From: Intestinibacter bartlettii
Lineage (GTDB): Bacteria; Bacillota; Clostridia; Peptostreptococcales; Peptostreptococcaceae
Length of the DNA stretch: 64,000 nucleotides
Strand: one strand, 5' to 3'
Assembly (NCBI RefSeq): GCF_000154445.1
Contig: NZ_DS499569.1
Below the pieces are notes generated by a model that was not told where the DNA came from, ran no database searches, and saw only the letters and a list, made by a program, of their open reading frames with translations. How positions within the stretch are numbered: the first letter of the stretch is position 1; each line of letters starts with the position of its first letter. Both the position numbers and the translations under genes were made by a program. Shown piece by piece: positions 8,210 to 17,514 of this stretch.

Positions 8210-10840
8210 TTATTTTCTTGGATTTTTTATAGTTGCTCTTGCAGCAGCAAGTCTAGCGATTGGAACTCTATATGGTGAGCAAGATACATAGTTAAGTCCT
8301 GTATTGTAGCAGAATTCTACTGAAGATGGTTCTCCACCATGTTCTCCACATATACCTAATTTGATATTGTCACCTTTTACTCCTCTTGCTAATTTAGATG
8401 CCATTTGAACTAATTTACCTACACCATGTTGGTCTAATACTTGGAATGGATCTTTTTCAAGTATTTCTCTATCAACATATTCACCTAAGAATTTACCAGC
8501 ATCGTCTCTTGAGTATCCAAATGTCATTTGAGTTAAGTCATTTGTACCGAAGCTGAAGAAATCTGCTTCTTGTGCTATTTCGTCAGCTATTAAGCAAGCT
8601 CTAGGTATTTCTATCATTGTACCAACAGTGTATTTAAGTTCTACACCAGCAGCTTTTATAACTTCATCTGCAGTTTCAACTATAGTTTGTTTAACTGTTC
8701 TAAATTCGTTTAATGCTCCAACAAGTGGTATCATTATTTCTGGTTCAACATTTAATCCTTCTTTATTTACAGCTATAGCAGCATTTATTATAGCTTTAGT
8801 TTGCATTACAGCTATTTCTGGATATGTTACAGCAAGTCTACAACCTCTATGTCCTAACATTGGATTGAATTCAGCTAATTCTTCACATCTCTTCTTAATT
8901 ACTATAGGTTCTATTCCCATATCTTTAGCTAATTCTGCTATAGTCTCATCGTCTTGTGGTAAGAATTCATGTAGTGGTGGGTCTAAAAGTCTTATATTAA
9001 CTGGACGTTCACCCATAACTCTGTAGATATCTTCGAAGTCTTTTTGTTGCATTGGAAGTAATGTATCTAATGCTTTAACTCTTTCTTCTACAGTGTTAGA
9101 TAATATCATTTTTCTAACTGCAGGTATTCTTTCTTCATCGAAGAACATGTGTTCAGTTCTACAAAGCCCTATACCTTCAGCACCAAAGTCAACAGCAGCT
9201 TTAGCATCTCTTGGGTTATCTGCATTAGTTCTAACTTTCATTTGTCTAATTTCATCAACCCAGCTCATTAATTTTTCGAAGTTACCACCCATATCAGCAG
9301 TAGCTTTGTTTACATTTCCTAAGTAAACTACACCAGTAGAACCATCTAGAGATATATAATCTCCTTCTTTAAGTACCATATCGCCAACTTCTATAGTTTT
9401 TGCAACTTCACTTACTTTTATTTCTCCACAACCAGCTACACAACATTTACCCATACCTCTTGCAACAACAGCAGCATGTGAAGTCATACCACCTCTTGCA
9501 GTAAGTATACCTTGTGCACTTACCATACCTTCGATATCTTCTGGAGAAGTTTCTTGTCTAACAAGTATTGTTTCAGTACCGTCTTTAGAAGCTTCAACTA
9601 CATCATCAGCAGTGAAATAAATTTTACCACTAGCAGCTCCTGGAGATGCAGGAAGGCCTTTAGCTAAAACTTTTGCTTCTTTTAAAGATTTATCTTCAAA
9701 TTTTGGATGTAGTAATTGATCTAATTGATTTGGTTCAACTCTCATTATTGCTTCTTCTTTAGTTATTAAACCTTCGTTAACTAAATCAACAGCTACGTTT
9801 ATAGCAGATTTTGCTGTTCTCTTACCATTTCTAGTTTGTAGTAAGAATAATTTACCTTTTTCTATAGTAAACTCGATATCTTGCATATCTCTGTAGTGTT
9901 TTTCAAGTTTGTCAGCAGTTTCTACGAATTGTTTGTATATATCTGGCATTATATTTTCTAGTGTCGCTATTTTTTGAGGTGTTCTTATACCTGCAACAAC
10001 ATCTTCACCTTGAGCATTTATTAAGTATTCACCTAATAATTTGTTTTCACCAGTAGCTGGGTCTCTTGTGAAGGCAACACCTGTACCACTATTATCACCC
10101 ATATTACCAAATACCATTGATTGTACGTTTACTGCTGTTCCTAAATTATTAGGTATGTCGTTTAATTTTCTATATACAATTGCACGAGGATTGTTCCAAG
10201 ATCTAAATACTGCTTCAACGGCTAACATTAATTGTTTTTTAGGTTCTTGTGGAAAATCTTCTTTTACTTCAGCTTTGTAAATAGCTTTAAATTCTTCAAC
10301 TATTGCTTTTAGGTGTTCAGTAGTTAATTCAGTATCAAATTTGAATCCGTTTTGTTCTTTATATTTATCTAATACATTTTCAAATTTATATTTAGGCACT
10401 TCCATAGCAACATCAGAGAACATTTGTATAAATCTTCTGTAGCTATCATATGCAAATCTTTCGTTATCAGTAGCTTTGGCAAGACCTACTACTGTATTAT
10501 CATTTAAACCTAAGTTTAATATTGTATCCATCATACCTGGCATTGATATAACTGCACCTGAACGAACAGATACTAATAATGGGTTTTCTATAGAGCCTAA
10601 TTTTTTACCTAATTCAGATTCTAATTGAGCTAATTTTTCTTCTATTTGTTCTACTATTTCTGGTTTTATTGTTTTATTACTAACATAGTAGTCATTACAT
10701 GCTTCAGTTGAAATTGTAAATCCTGGAGGCACAGGTAATCCTATTTTAGTCATTTCAGCTAAATTTGCACCTTTTCCTCCTAATAAAGATTTCATATCTT
10801 TATTTCCTTCGTTGAAACTGTAAACGTATTTAGTTCCCAT
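8210..10840 (-). CDS. ppdK: Pyruvate, phosphate dikinase
   Basis: This 876-residue enzyme interconverts pyruvate + ATP + Pi and phosphoenolpyruvate + AMP + PPi, linking pyruvate to gluconeogenesis or pyrophosphate-based glycolysis. The N-terminal nucleotide-grasp domain begins KYVYSFNEGNKDMKSLLGGKGANLAEM; the swivelling phosphohistidine domain has the catalytic His in GILTARGGMTSHAAVVARGMG (about 440-460), with the adjacent Thr that the regulator phosphorylates; the C-terminal TIM barrel has GLCRTEHMFF, FGTNDLTQM and the catalytic Cys in LGICGEHGG. The length is typical. A GGAGG site precedes the ATG. Its regulator genes are directly upstream. Confidence 0.97.
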   Translation of the reverse strand: MGTKYVYSFNEGNKDMKSLLGGKGANLAEMTKIGLPVPPGFTISTEACNDYYVSNKTIKPEIVEQIEEKLAQLESELGKKLGSIENPLLVSVRSGAVISMPGMMDTILNLGLNDNTVVGLAKATDNERFAYDSYRRFIQMFSDVAMEVPKYKFENVLDKYKEQNGFKFDTELTTEHLKAIVEEFKAIYKAEVKEDFPQEPKKQLMLAVEAVFRSWNNPRAIVYRKLNDIPNNLGTAVNVQSMVFGNMGDNSGTGVAFTRDPATGENKLLGEYLINAQGEDVVAGIRTPQKIATLENIMPDIYKQFVETADKLEKHYRDMQDIEFTIEKGKLFLLQTRNGKRTAKSAINVAVDLVNEGLITKEEAIMRVEPNQLDQLLHPKFEDKSLKEAKVLAKGLPASPGAASGKIYFTADDVVEASKDGTETILVRQETSPEDIEGMVSAQGILTARGGMTSHAAVVARGMGKCCVAGCGEIKVSEVAKTIEVGDMVLKEGDYISLDGSTGVVYLGNVNKATADMGGNFEKLMSWVDEIRQMKVRTNADNPRDAKAAVDFGAEGIGLCRTEHMFFDEERIPAVRKMILSNTVEERVKALDTLLPMQQKDFEDIYRVMGERPVNIRLLDPPLHEFLPQDDETIAELAKDMGIEPIVIKKRCEELAEFNPMLGHRGCRLAVTYPEIAVMQTKAIINAAIAVNKEGLNVEPEIMIPLVGALNEFRTVKQTIVETADEVIKAAGVELKYTVGTMIEIPRACLIADEIAQEADFFSFGTNDLTQMTFGYSRDDAGKFLGEYVDREILEKDPFQVLDQHGVGKLVQMASKLARGVKGDNIKLGICGEHGGEPSSVEFCYNTGLNYVSCSPYRVPIARLAAARATIKNPRK

Positions 10841-10953
10841 CTTTCATTCCTCCAATAACTTTATTTTCTTTATAATAATTTATTTTAAAGTCAATTCTAA
10901 AACTAATTATTAAAATCGGCTATTTAAACAAAATTAATGGCCCATACAAAGTA

Positions 10954-11796
10954 TTATGAATCTTTATGAATCCATTTATGTATTCCCTTTTCTTTCATTA
11001 TATCTAAAATGTCACCTGCAGTTTCTTCAATAGCTTTGTTAGCTACATTTATAACTGGGCATCCTAATTTTTTCATTACTTTGTCTGCATATTCAAGCTC
11101 TTCTAGTATTCTATCTAATTTTGCATAACTAGCGTTACTTGAAAGGCCAAGTGCTTTAAGTCTAGTTGTTCTTACGTTATTAAGAACTTCTGGTGAATTA
11201 GTAAGACCGATTATTTTTTTAGGGTCTATTTCATATACTTCCTTTGGTACTGGTATTTCTGGGACTAAAGGCACATTAGCAACTTTTATATTTCTATTTG
11301 CTAAATACATGCTAAGAGGTGTTTTTGAAGTTCTAGATATACCAATTAAAACTAATTCAGCTTCTAATATTCCCTTGTTTGGTTCTTTTCCATCATCATA
11401 TTTAACGGCAAATTCTATAGCAGCAATTCTTCTAAAGTAACTTTCATCCATCTTTCTGATAATACCGGCTTCACCTTTTGGTTTTCTACCAGTTTTTTCA
11501 CTTAGTATACTTAATATATCTGTTAGTAAATCTATTTTTAAAATACCATTTTCCTCACAGTAATCACTAGCCATTTTCGCTAATTTAGGATTTACTAATG
11601 TATATACAAACATTGCATTACATCTTTTGGCGCTTTCTAGTAGTTCGATTAAAGCCTCTTCAGTATTCACAAATGGATGTCTTCTTATATCGTATTCATC
11701 TTCTGATAATCCAAATTGTGATATTGCAGCTCTTGATACTTGTTGTGCTGTTTCCCCTATTGAATCAGAAACTGCATAAATTAATAAATTCTCCAT
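10954..11796 (-). CDS. yqfL: PPDK regulatory protein (ADP-dependent kinase / Pi-dependent phosphorylase)
   Basis: This 280-residue DUF299-family protein switches pyruvate phosphate dikinase off and on by phosphorylating and dephosphorylating the threonine near its catalytic histidine. The start MENLLIYAVSDSIGETAQQVSRAA is typical, and the P-loop-like GISRTSKTPLSMYLANR is near 152-168. An in-frame TTG at 11820 would add 8 residues, but the ATG at 11796 has an AAGGAGG site at proper distance. The gene overlaps nothing when begun at 11796, sits 13 bases after the CcpN-type gene, and precedes ppdK, the target, by 113 bases. The specificity for PPDK is thus supported by linkage. Confidence 0.94.
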   Translation of the reverse strand: MENLLIYAVSDSIGETAQQVSRAAISQFGLSEDEYDIRRHPFVNTEEALIELLESAKRCNAMFVYTLVNPKLAKMASDYCEENGILKIDLLTDILSILSEKTGRKPKGEAGIIRKMDESYFRRIAAIEFAVKYDDGKEPNKGILEAELVLIGISRTSKTPLSMYLANRNIKVANVPLVPEIPVPKEVYEIDPKKIIGLTNSPEVLNNVRTTRLKALGLSSNASYAKLDRILEELEYADKVMKKLGCPVINVANKAIEETAGDILDIMKEKGIHKWIHKDS

Positions 11797-11809
11797 TAAG
11801 TATTCCTCC

Positions 11810-12445
11810 TTATTCTCCAACTATTTCTAAGAATAATTTCGTTATATTAGTCTTTGAAATTCTTCCTACTACTTTTGTTATGTTTCTTTCTTTATCTGTT
11901 TCTATAACTGGGATAGAGTCTACTTCATGTTCAATTATTTTTCTAGCAGCCAATATTACACTCTCGTCTGTTTCAGCAGTTACAACATTAGGTGTTCTAG
12001 TCATAACCATTCCTATTGGCATTTTATTTATATCAAGTCCTCCAATTGTAGCTTTTAATAAATCTTTTCTTGAAACTACGCCACATAAATTTTCCTCATC
12101 ATCTATAATAAATATACTTCCTACATCAGATAAAAACATTTCAACTATTACATCATATAAACTAACGTCTTTTTTAACTACAACAGGCATACCCATAATA
12201 TCTCCAACTTGTTTTTCCTTTATGTCATTTCCTAACAAATTGATTTGGCTAATACCTGTATAAAAATATCCAACTTTTGGTCTTGCATCTAATATTCCTG
12301 TCATTGTCAATATAGCTAAATCAGATCTTAATGTAGCTCTTGTAACATTTAACATCGATGCTATATTTTCACTTGTTATAGGTTGATTTTGTTTTACTAT
12401 TTCTATTATCTTTTGTTGTCTTTGATTAAGTTGAATGATAATCAC
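11810..12445 (-). CDS. ccpN: CcpN-type repressor (HTH + two CBS domains)
   Basis: This protein of about 211 residues has an N-terminal winged helix-turn-helix (LNQRQQKIIEIVKQNQPITSENIASML) with the conserved ATLRSDLAILTMTGILDARPKVGYFYTG hinge, and two CBS domains (about 80-140 and 145-205) that should sense adenine nucleotides. In Bacillus, CcpN represses gluconeogenic genes; the linkage to PPDK and its regulator fits a role at the pyruvate/PEP node. The start is uncertain: the listed GTG is only one base from its purine run, whereas the near-perfect AGAAGGTGAT sequence is ideally spaced for an ATT codon at 12436. Alternative names include YtzE-like regulator, but the architecture is clear. 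Confidence 0.88.
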   Translation of the reverse strand: MIIIQLNQRQQKIIEIVKQNQPITSENIASMLNVTRATLRSDLAILTMTGILDARPKVGYFYTGISQINLLGNDIKEKQVGDIMGMPVVVKKDVSLYDVIVEMFLSDVGSIFIIDDEENLCGVVSRKDLLKATIGGLDINKMPIGMVMTRTPNVVTAETDESVILAARKIIEHEVDSIPVIETDKERNITKVVGRISKTNITKLFLEIVGE

Positions 12446-12493
12446 CTTCTTTCAATATGCTATACTTTTTACCGTTTTTTTCTTATATAGTAT

Positions 12494-12523
12494 ATTATAG
12501 AACCATATAGGCTATTCTGTAAA
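12494..12523 (-). promoter_or_regulatory. Promoter of the ccpN-yqfL(-ppdK) group
   Basis: TTTACA (complement 12518-12523) and TATAAT (complement 12494-12499), spacer 18 bp, about 50 bases before the ccpN start. From here to the glyS terminator (12524-12768) I see no gene; the sequence is very AT-rich. Confidence 0.6.
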
Positions 12524-12768
12524 CACTTTTTTTATTTAGTGTGGCATATTTTTTCTTTTTTGATATAAATGCTATATATAATTTAAATAATTATTAAACA
12601 CAATTAAATTTTAACCCTGTTTTTCTTATTAATTTCAAGTTTTTGTTATATACTTTTAGATAAAAATTCAACATATATTTGCACATCTTACTTATCTAAT
12701 TATACTATAAATATATATTTTGGAGTATATATTAATTAAATACATTATAAATAATTTTTCAAAAAAAT

Positions 12769-12818
12769 AATCTCTATTTATTTTGGGCTATTACACCAAA
12801 AATAAATAGAGATTTTAA
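12769..12818 (-). terminator. Terminator of glyQ-glyS
   Basis: A perfect 16-bp stem, AATCTCTATTTATTTT (12769-12784) with its complement at 12799-12814, and T-rich flanks on both sides. Confidence 0.88.
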
Positions 12819-12875
12819 AATTTATATTTTCTATACGAAATTTAAATCAAATAAATTTTTACTATTTATATGTTT

Positions 12876-14942
12876 CTATTTATAAACAATTTTAGATAAG
12901 TCGCATATAGTTAGCATAGTATCGTATATTTGTTTTAATAATCCTAATCTATTTGCTTTTACAGCTTCGTCTTTATCCATTATCATTACGTTGTCGAATA
13001 AGTTATCTACAAGTGGTTTTATTGAAGCAAAGGCATCTAAAGCTTTATTGTATTCTTTATTTGCTAAGAATCCTTCAACTTGTGCTTTTATTTCTTTAAA
13101 TCCAGCATTTAATTTAACTTCTGCATCTTCTTTTAATAAAGCTTCGTCAACAATATCAGTTTCAGCTTTTTCTGCTAATGTAGAAACTCTGTTGAATGCA
13201 GTTAACATTTCAACTAATTCTTCTTTTTGAAGCCATTTGTTTAATTCAACAGCTCTAGTATGTATATCAGATATACTGTTTAAGTTTGAGCTTAATACTG
13301 CATCTATTACATCGTATCTTATTCCTAAGTCTTTGAATAAGTTTTTAATTCTTTCTATGAAGAAGTCCATTATTTGAGATGTTACTTCAGCTTTATCGAA
13401 AGTTAAGTAATCGTAGTTATTAAGAGCATCTCCTACTAATTTTTCTAAGTTTATATCTAGTTTTTTGTCTAGTAATATACTTAATATACCTAAAGCTTGA
13501 CGTCTTAAAGCATAAGGGTCTTGAGAACCAGATGGTTTTATTCCTATTGCAAAGAATCCTGCTATAGAATCTAATTTATCAGCTATAGATAATGCTACAC
13601 CTTCTTGAGTTTGTGGAAGTATATCTCCAGCAAATCTTGGTAAATAATGTTCGAATATAGCTTGTGCTACAGCATCATTTTCTCCACCAACTTTAGCATA
13701 TTCACGTCCCATTACACCTTGAAGTTCAGTGAATTCGAATACCATATTAGTTACTAAGTCAGCTTTACATAATTTAGCAGCTCTTAAAGTATCGTTTAAT
13801 ATTTCTTTTTCATCAAGAGTTTCAACTATATCTTGAGCTAATTTTTCTATTCTTAAAGTTTTATCGTATACAGTTCCTAATTTAGCTTGGAATACAACAG
13901 TTTTTAAGTTTTCTACGAATGATTCTAGAGGTTTTTTGATATCTTCATCATAGAAGAATAATGCATCTGCAAGTCTAGCTTCTAGAACTTTTTCATTACC
14001 AGCTTTAACTATATCTATTGCATGTTTATCACCATTTCTAACAGCTATAAAGTATGGTAATAATTTTCCATATTTAGAAACTGGGAAATATCTTTGATGT
14101 TCTTTCATTGGAGTTGTTACAACTTCTTTTGGAAGTTTAACATAATCTTTGTTGAATTCTCCATAGAATGCAGTTGGATATTCTACTAAATAAGTTATTT
14201 CTTCTAGTAAATCGTCTTCTATTTCAACTTCTCCACCTAAAGATTTTGCTACTTCTTCAGCTTGTGATTTTATAGCTTCTTTTCTTACATTTTGATCTAA
14301 AACAACAAAGTTTTTGCTTAATTGTTTGAAGTAATCTTCTATTGAGAATACTTCTATTTCTTTTCTTCCTAAGAATCTATGACCTTTAGTCACATTAGAA
14401 GCTACTATTCCTTCTAAGTTTATTGGTAAAACTTCATCATTTAATAAAGCAACCATCCATCTTATTGGTCTTGCGAACTTCATGTTTTTTCCACCCCAAC
14501 GCATAGCTTTTGGGAATGTAACACCTTTTATTGCAGCAGGAACTATTTCTTTTAAAACTTCAGAAGTTGCTTTTCCTTCTTGTTTTAAAGTCCCGAATAA
14601 GTATTCGTCTTTTCCTACTTGTTTAAAATATACATCAGCTTCATCTAATCCTTTACTTTTCATGAATCCTAAAGCAGGTTTTGTAAAGTTTCCATCTGCA
14701 TCTACTGATATTTTTTTAGAAGGTCCTTTTAATTCTTCTTCAAGATCACTTTGTTTATCGCTTATTTGATTTATAACGAAAGTAAGTCTTCTTGGAGTTC
14801 CGTATTTTTCTATATCTTTAAATTCAACTCTATTTTCTTTTAATGATTTTTCTAAGTTTTCTTTTATTTGTGTTAGTGTAGATTCAACAAATCTTGATGG
14901 TAATTCTTCTACACCAACTTCTAGTAAGAAGTAATTTTCCAT
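12876..14942 (-). CDS. glyS: Glycyl-tRNA synthetase, beta subunit
   Basis: This 688-residue subunit of the bacterial alpha2beta2 GlyRS supplies tRNA binding and, with the alpha subunit, the charging of tRNA-Gly. It begins ENYFLLEVGVEELPSRFVESTL, shows the family block YGTPRRLTFVI near 47-57, FARPIRWMVALL near 152-163, and the HD-like DKLDSIAGFFAIG....GSQDPYALRRQALGI region near 455-485, ending in a DALR-like anticodon-binding helical domain. The length is normal. Its ATG shares one base with the glyQ stop (TAATG), so translation is coupled. Confidence 0.97.
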   Translation of the reverse strand: MENYFLLEVGVEELPSRFVESTLTQIKENLEKSLKENRVEFKDIEKYGTPRRLTFVINQISDKQSDLEEELKGPSKKISVDADGNFTKPALGFMKSKGLDEADVYFKQVGKDEYLFGTLKQEGKATSEVLKEIVPAAIKGVTFPKAMRWGGKNMKFARPIRWMVALLNDEVLPINLEGIVASNVTKGHRFLGRKEIEVFSIEDYFKQLSKNFVVLDQNVRKEAIKSQAEEVAKSLGGEVEIEDDLLEEITYLVEYPTAFYGEFNKDYVKLPKEVVTTPMKEHQRYFPVSKYGKLLPYFIAVRNGDKHAIDIVKAGNEKVLEARLADALFFYDEDIKKPLESFVENLKTVVFQAKLGTVYDKTLRIEKLAQDIVETLDEKEILNDTLRAAKLCKADLVTNMVFEFTELQGVMGREYAKVGGENDAVAQAIFEHYLPRFAGDILPQTQEGVALSIADKLDSIAGFFAIGIKPSGSQDPYALRRQALGILSILLDKKLDINLEKLVGDALNNYDYLTFDKAEVTSQIMDFFIERIKNLFKDLGIRYDVIDAVLSSNLNSISDIHTRAVELNKWLQKEELVEMLTAFNRVSTLAEKAETDIVDEALLKEDAEVKLNAGFKEIKAQVEGFLANKEYNKALDAFASIKPLVDNLFDNVMIMDKDEAVKANRLGLLKQIYDTMLTICDLSKIVYK

Positions 14943-15820
14943 TATTTTTCACCTTCCTTTATAAGAGGGTATCCCATTTCTTTTCTTTGTTCAACGTAAA
15001 GTTGTGAAACAGCTTTTGCCATATCTCTAACTCTTCCTATAAATGAAGCCCTTTGACTTACACCTATAGCTCCATTAGCATCTAATGTATTAAATGTATG
15101 TGAACATTTTAAAACGTAGTCATAAGCTGGTATAACTAGTCCTTTTTCTATTATTCTCATAGCTTCTTTTTCATATATATCGAATAAATTGAATAACATT
15201 TCTGAATCACATTCTTCGAATGCATACATTGTGTTTTCATATTCTTGTTTTTTGAATACGTCGCCGTAAGTTATTTTATCATTCCATTGTAAGTCGTATA
15301 CACTATCTACATCTTGTATATACATAGCAAGTCTTTCTAAACCGTATGTAATCTCACCAGTTTCTAATTCACATTCTATACCACCAACTTGTTGGAAATA
15401 TGTAAATTGAGTAACTTCCATACCATCTAGCCAAACTTCCCATCCAAGTCCCCAAGCACCAACTGTAGTTGATTCCCAGTTATCTTCGACAAATCTTATA
15501 TCGTGTTCTAATGGATTTATTCCTATAGCTTCTAAACTTTTTAGGTATAAATCTTGTATATCATCTGGTGATGGTTTTAATATAACTTGAAATTGGTGAT
15601 GTTGATATAATCTATTTGGGTTTTCACCATATCTACCATCTGCAGGTCTTCTAGATGGTTCTACATAACATACGCTCCATGGTTCTGGTCCTAAAGAACG
15701 TAAAAGTGTATTAGGATTCATTGTTCCTGCACCCTTTTCAACGTCATAAGGTTGCATCATGATACATCCTTGCTTAGCCCAATAGCTTTGTAAAGCAAGT
15801 ATCATTTCTTGAAAATTCAT
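14942..15820 (-). CDS. glyQ: Glycyl-tRNA synthetase, alpha subunit
   Basis: This 292-residue catalytic subunit forms glycyl-adenylate. Conserved GlyQ sequences are present throughout: NFQEMILALQSYWAKQGCIMMQPYD at the start, GPEPWSVCYVEPSRRP near 45-60 and YQHHQFQVILKPSPDDIQDLYLKSL near 72-96, FTYFQQVGG and CSHTFNTLDANGAIGVSQRASFIGRVR near 238-264. It is the first gene of glyQ-glyS, behind a strong promoter and a short leader with an 11-bp hairpin. AGGAGG precedes the ATG by 7 bases. No T-box signature was found ahead of it. Confidence 0.97.
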   Translation of the reverse strand: MNFQEMILALQSYWAKQGCIMMQPYDVEKGAGTMNPNTLLRSLGPEPWSVCYVEPSRRPADGRYGENPNRLYQHHQFQVILKPSPDDIQDLYLKSLEAIGINPLEHDIRFVEDNWESTTVGAWGLGWEVWLDGMEVTQFTYFQQVGGIECELETGEITYGLERLAMYIQDVDSVYDLQWNDKITYGDVFKKQEYENTMYAFEECDSEMLFNLFDIYEKEAMRIIEKGLVIPAYDYVLKCSHTFNTLDANGAIGVSQRASFIGRVRDMAKAVSQLYVEQRKEMGYPLIKEGEK

Positions 15821-15877
15821 AATAATACCTCCTATAATATTTTCTAATATATTATGAAAATTATTTATTTTAATATT

Positions 15878-15905
15878 AAAGCCTCCCGCTTACACGAAAG
15901 GCTTT
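15878..15905 (-). promoter_or_regulatory. 5' leader hairpin of glyQ-glyS
   Basis: In the RNA, AAAGCCTTTCG pairs with CGGGAGGCTTT (11 bp with two G-U pairs) around a 6-nt loop. It lies about 20 nt after the predicted transcript start and about 60 nt before the ATG. The following sequence is A/U-rich without a clean U-run, so it is not a convincing terminator. Confidence 0.6.
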
Positions 15906-15928
15906 TAAAGTGATTCGTTAATACGATT

Positions 15929-15957
15929 AGGATAACAAAAGTACTTTAATTTGTCAA
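15929..15957 (-). promoter_or_regulatory. Sigma-A promoter of glyQ-glyS
   Basis: TTGACA (complement 15952-15957), 17-bp spacer, TATCCT (complement 15929-15934). The predicted start is about 100 nt before glyQ. Confidence 0.8.
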
Positions 15958-16054
15958 TATTGTTCGCCTTATATACTATTATAAGCCAGTTTGTAGATTT
16001 CTTTATCATAAAAAATATTTTTTATTTAAAAAACTTTTATTCTGATTTCAAAAA

Positions 16055-16088
16055 ATTAAGGTAGGATAAAGTTTATTTATCCTACCTT
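16055..16088 (-). terminator. Terminator of the era-recO operon
   Basis: Perfect 13-bp stem AAGGTAGGATAAA / TTTATCCTACCTT with a 5-nt loop, followed by AATTTTTT on the minus strand. Confidence 0.93.
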
Positions 16089-16130
16089 GAATTAACTTAT
16101 TTTAAAATATAAATATCTTTATTATCTATT

Positions 16131-16748
16131 TTATTGGCCGTCTTTTTCGTCTTTTACTTCGAATGATTGTTTATCTAAGCTTATTACTATTTCATCGTCT
16201 GATTTTTTTGTTTCATTATTAGGATAAGTATCTGATTCTTTTTCTTTGTTTTTATCAATAGCATTTTTTACGTCTTTAGCTTTAGTTGAAACCATATCTT
16301 TTATAGTATTGAATTTATCTTCGCTAAATTCTCCTAAATCGATAACTGTATCGCCTTCTTCGTTTGCTATTTTTATTTTGCATTTTGAAAGTACTGCTGC
16401 TGATAATCCTACTAATGCAAGCATAGGTCCTATTATAACACCTACTACACCTACAGTAAGAGGGATATTTAGCATTGTATCGCCATTTTTTTCTATTATT
16501 ATTCTAACTACGTTACTTTTCTTTATTAAATCTACAACCTGATCTTTTAGTTCATCTGTATTTTTGCCGAATATTTCAGTTGTTTTCTTTTTTGATCCTT
16601 TTAAATCACTGTAGTTAGATTCTAGATATATAATAGCTTCAACTACATTTCCGTCAGTTTTTTGTAAAGCTTCTTTAGCTTGTTTGTAAGTTGCTTTTGG
16701 CAATCTCTCCAAAACTTTATCGATAGCTTCTATTGTTACTTGACTCAT
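16131..16748 (-). CDS. DUF4342 protein with UBA-like N-terminus
   Basis: This 205-residue protein starts with a UBA/TS-N-like three-helix segment (about 5-47: IDKVLERLPKATYKQAKEALQKTDGNVVEAIIYLE), like the nascent-chain or EF-Ts binding folds. A DUF4342-type central part follows (about 60-150) with a hydrophobic, glycine-rich stretch (TVGVVGVIIGPMLALVGLSAAVL) that may insert in the membrane, and then a charged, likely disordered tail. The ATG at 16748 is chosen because the GGGAG site is 9 bases upstream; the TTG three codons earlier touches that site. It overlaps no gene but starts within 2 bases of the recO stop, so it is co-transcribed with recO. Function unknown. Confidence 0.75.
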   Translation of the reverse strand: MSQVTIEAIDKVLERLPKATYKQAKEALQKTDGNVVEAIIYLESNYSDLKGSKKKTTEIFGKNTDELKDQVVDLIKKSNVVRIIIEKNGDTMLNIPLTVGVVGVIIGPMLALVGLSAAVLSKCKIKIANEEGDTVIDLGEFSEDKFNTIKDMVSTKAKDVKNAIDKNKEKESDTYPNNETKKSDDEIVISLDKQSFEVKDEKDGQ

Positions 16749-16749
16749 A

Positions 16750-17514
16750 CTATTCAACTCCCTTTTTGTTTTCTATGTTTTGTATTAAGTTTAATGACTT
16801 AAACCCTATGTTGTCAATATATTGATTTAAATATCTTTTTAGTATTTTATCTAATTCTTTTACTATATACTTTGATACTTTTGCTTTATTACACGTCAAA
16901 ATGTCATTATTTAATATATATTCCATTAGTCTAATAGTTGTTAAATCTATTTTCATATTATACTCAAAAAGTTCTCTACAATTTTCGCAAATAACTCCTC
17001 CTTCATATATATTAAATACACTGTTATTTAAATTTTTGCTGCCACAATTACTACATCTATTTACTATTGGTTTAAAACCTATGTATTCTAAAAACTTTAA
17101 TTCGAATACATCTTTTATAAATACTATGTCTATTTCTTCTTTAGCAAGTAAATACAATGTTTGCGCTAATAAAATAAATAGTCTGTTGTTAGTTACTTCG
17201 TCTTCTACATTATAGTCAATAAGCTGTATTATATACGTAGCATATGAAAAAATGTCTAAATCATAAGATATTTCATAAAAACTCTTTATGATTTCAGTTT
17301 GAGTAACTCTATACATGTTGCCTTGCTTTTTTAAGGTGAAGGTAGAGTATGCAAAAACCTGACAAGATGATAAAAGAGCACTTTTAGTTCTTCTAGCACC
17401 TTTTGCTATTGCAGATATTTTACCTAATTTTCGCGTGAATATGGTTAGTATCAAATCATTTTCTTTATATTTAACTGCCCTGAGAACTATCCCTTGGGTA
17501 TTTACAATCACCAT
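16750..17514 (-). CDS. recO: DNA repair protein RecO
   Basis: This 254-residue RecO helps load RecA on SSB-coated DNA in recombinational gap repair. The N-terminal OB fold is seen in VNTQGIVLRAVKYKENDLILTIFTRKLGKISAIAKGARR. A four-cysteine zinc site lies in the C-terminal half (CSNCGSKN near 150 and CENC near 170), followed by the helical domain. The length is normal. It lies downstream of yqzL, whose reading frame overlaps the first 44 bases of recO, as in the Bacillus era-yqzL-recO order. Confidence 0.95.
   Translation of the reverse strand: MVIVNTQGIVLRAVKYKENDLILTIFTRKLGKISAIAKGARRTKSALLSSCQVFAYSTFTLKKQGNMYRVTQTEIIKSFYEISYDLDIFSYATYIIQLIDYNVEDEVTNNRLFILLAQTLYLLAKEEIDIVFIKDVFELKFLEYIGFKPIVNRCSNCGSKNLNNSVFNIYEGGVICENCRELFEYNMKIDLTTIRLMEYILNNDILTCNKAKVSKYIVKELDKILKRYLNQYIDNIGFKSLNLIQNIENKKGVE

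Noticed and set aside
10841..10953. Clear promoter and CcpN operator before ppdK
   Set aside because: A TTGACT and a TATAAA are present but only 14 bp apart; I could not define an operator shared with ccpN with any confidence.
11598..12263. 221-codon open frame on the plus strand
   Set aside because: Lies antisense over yqfL and ccpN, which have clear family matches; its translation is low-complexity hydrophobic and has no ribosome-binding site of note.
15821..16054. T-box riboswitch for glyQ
   Set aside because: No AGGGTGGNACCGCG-like element on the minus strand and the promoter is too close to the gene.
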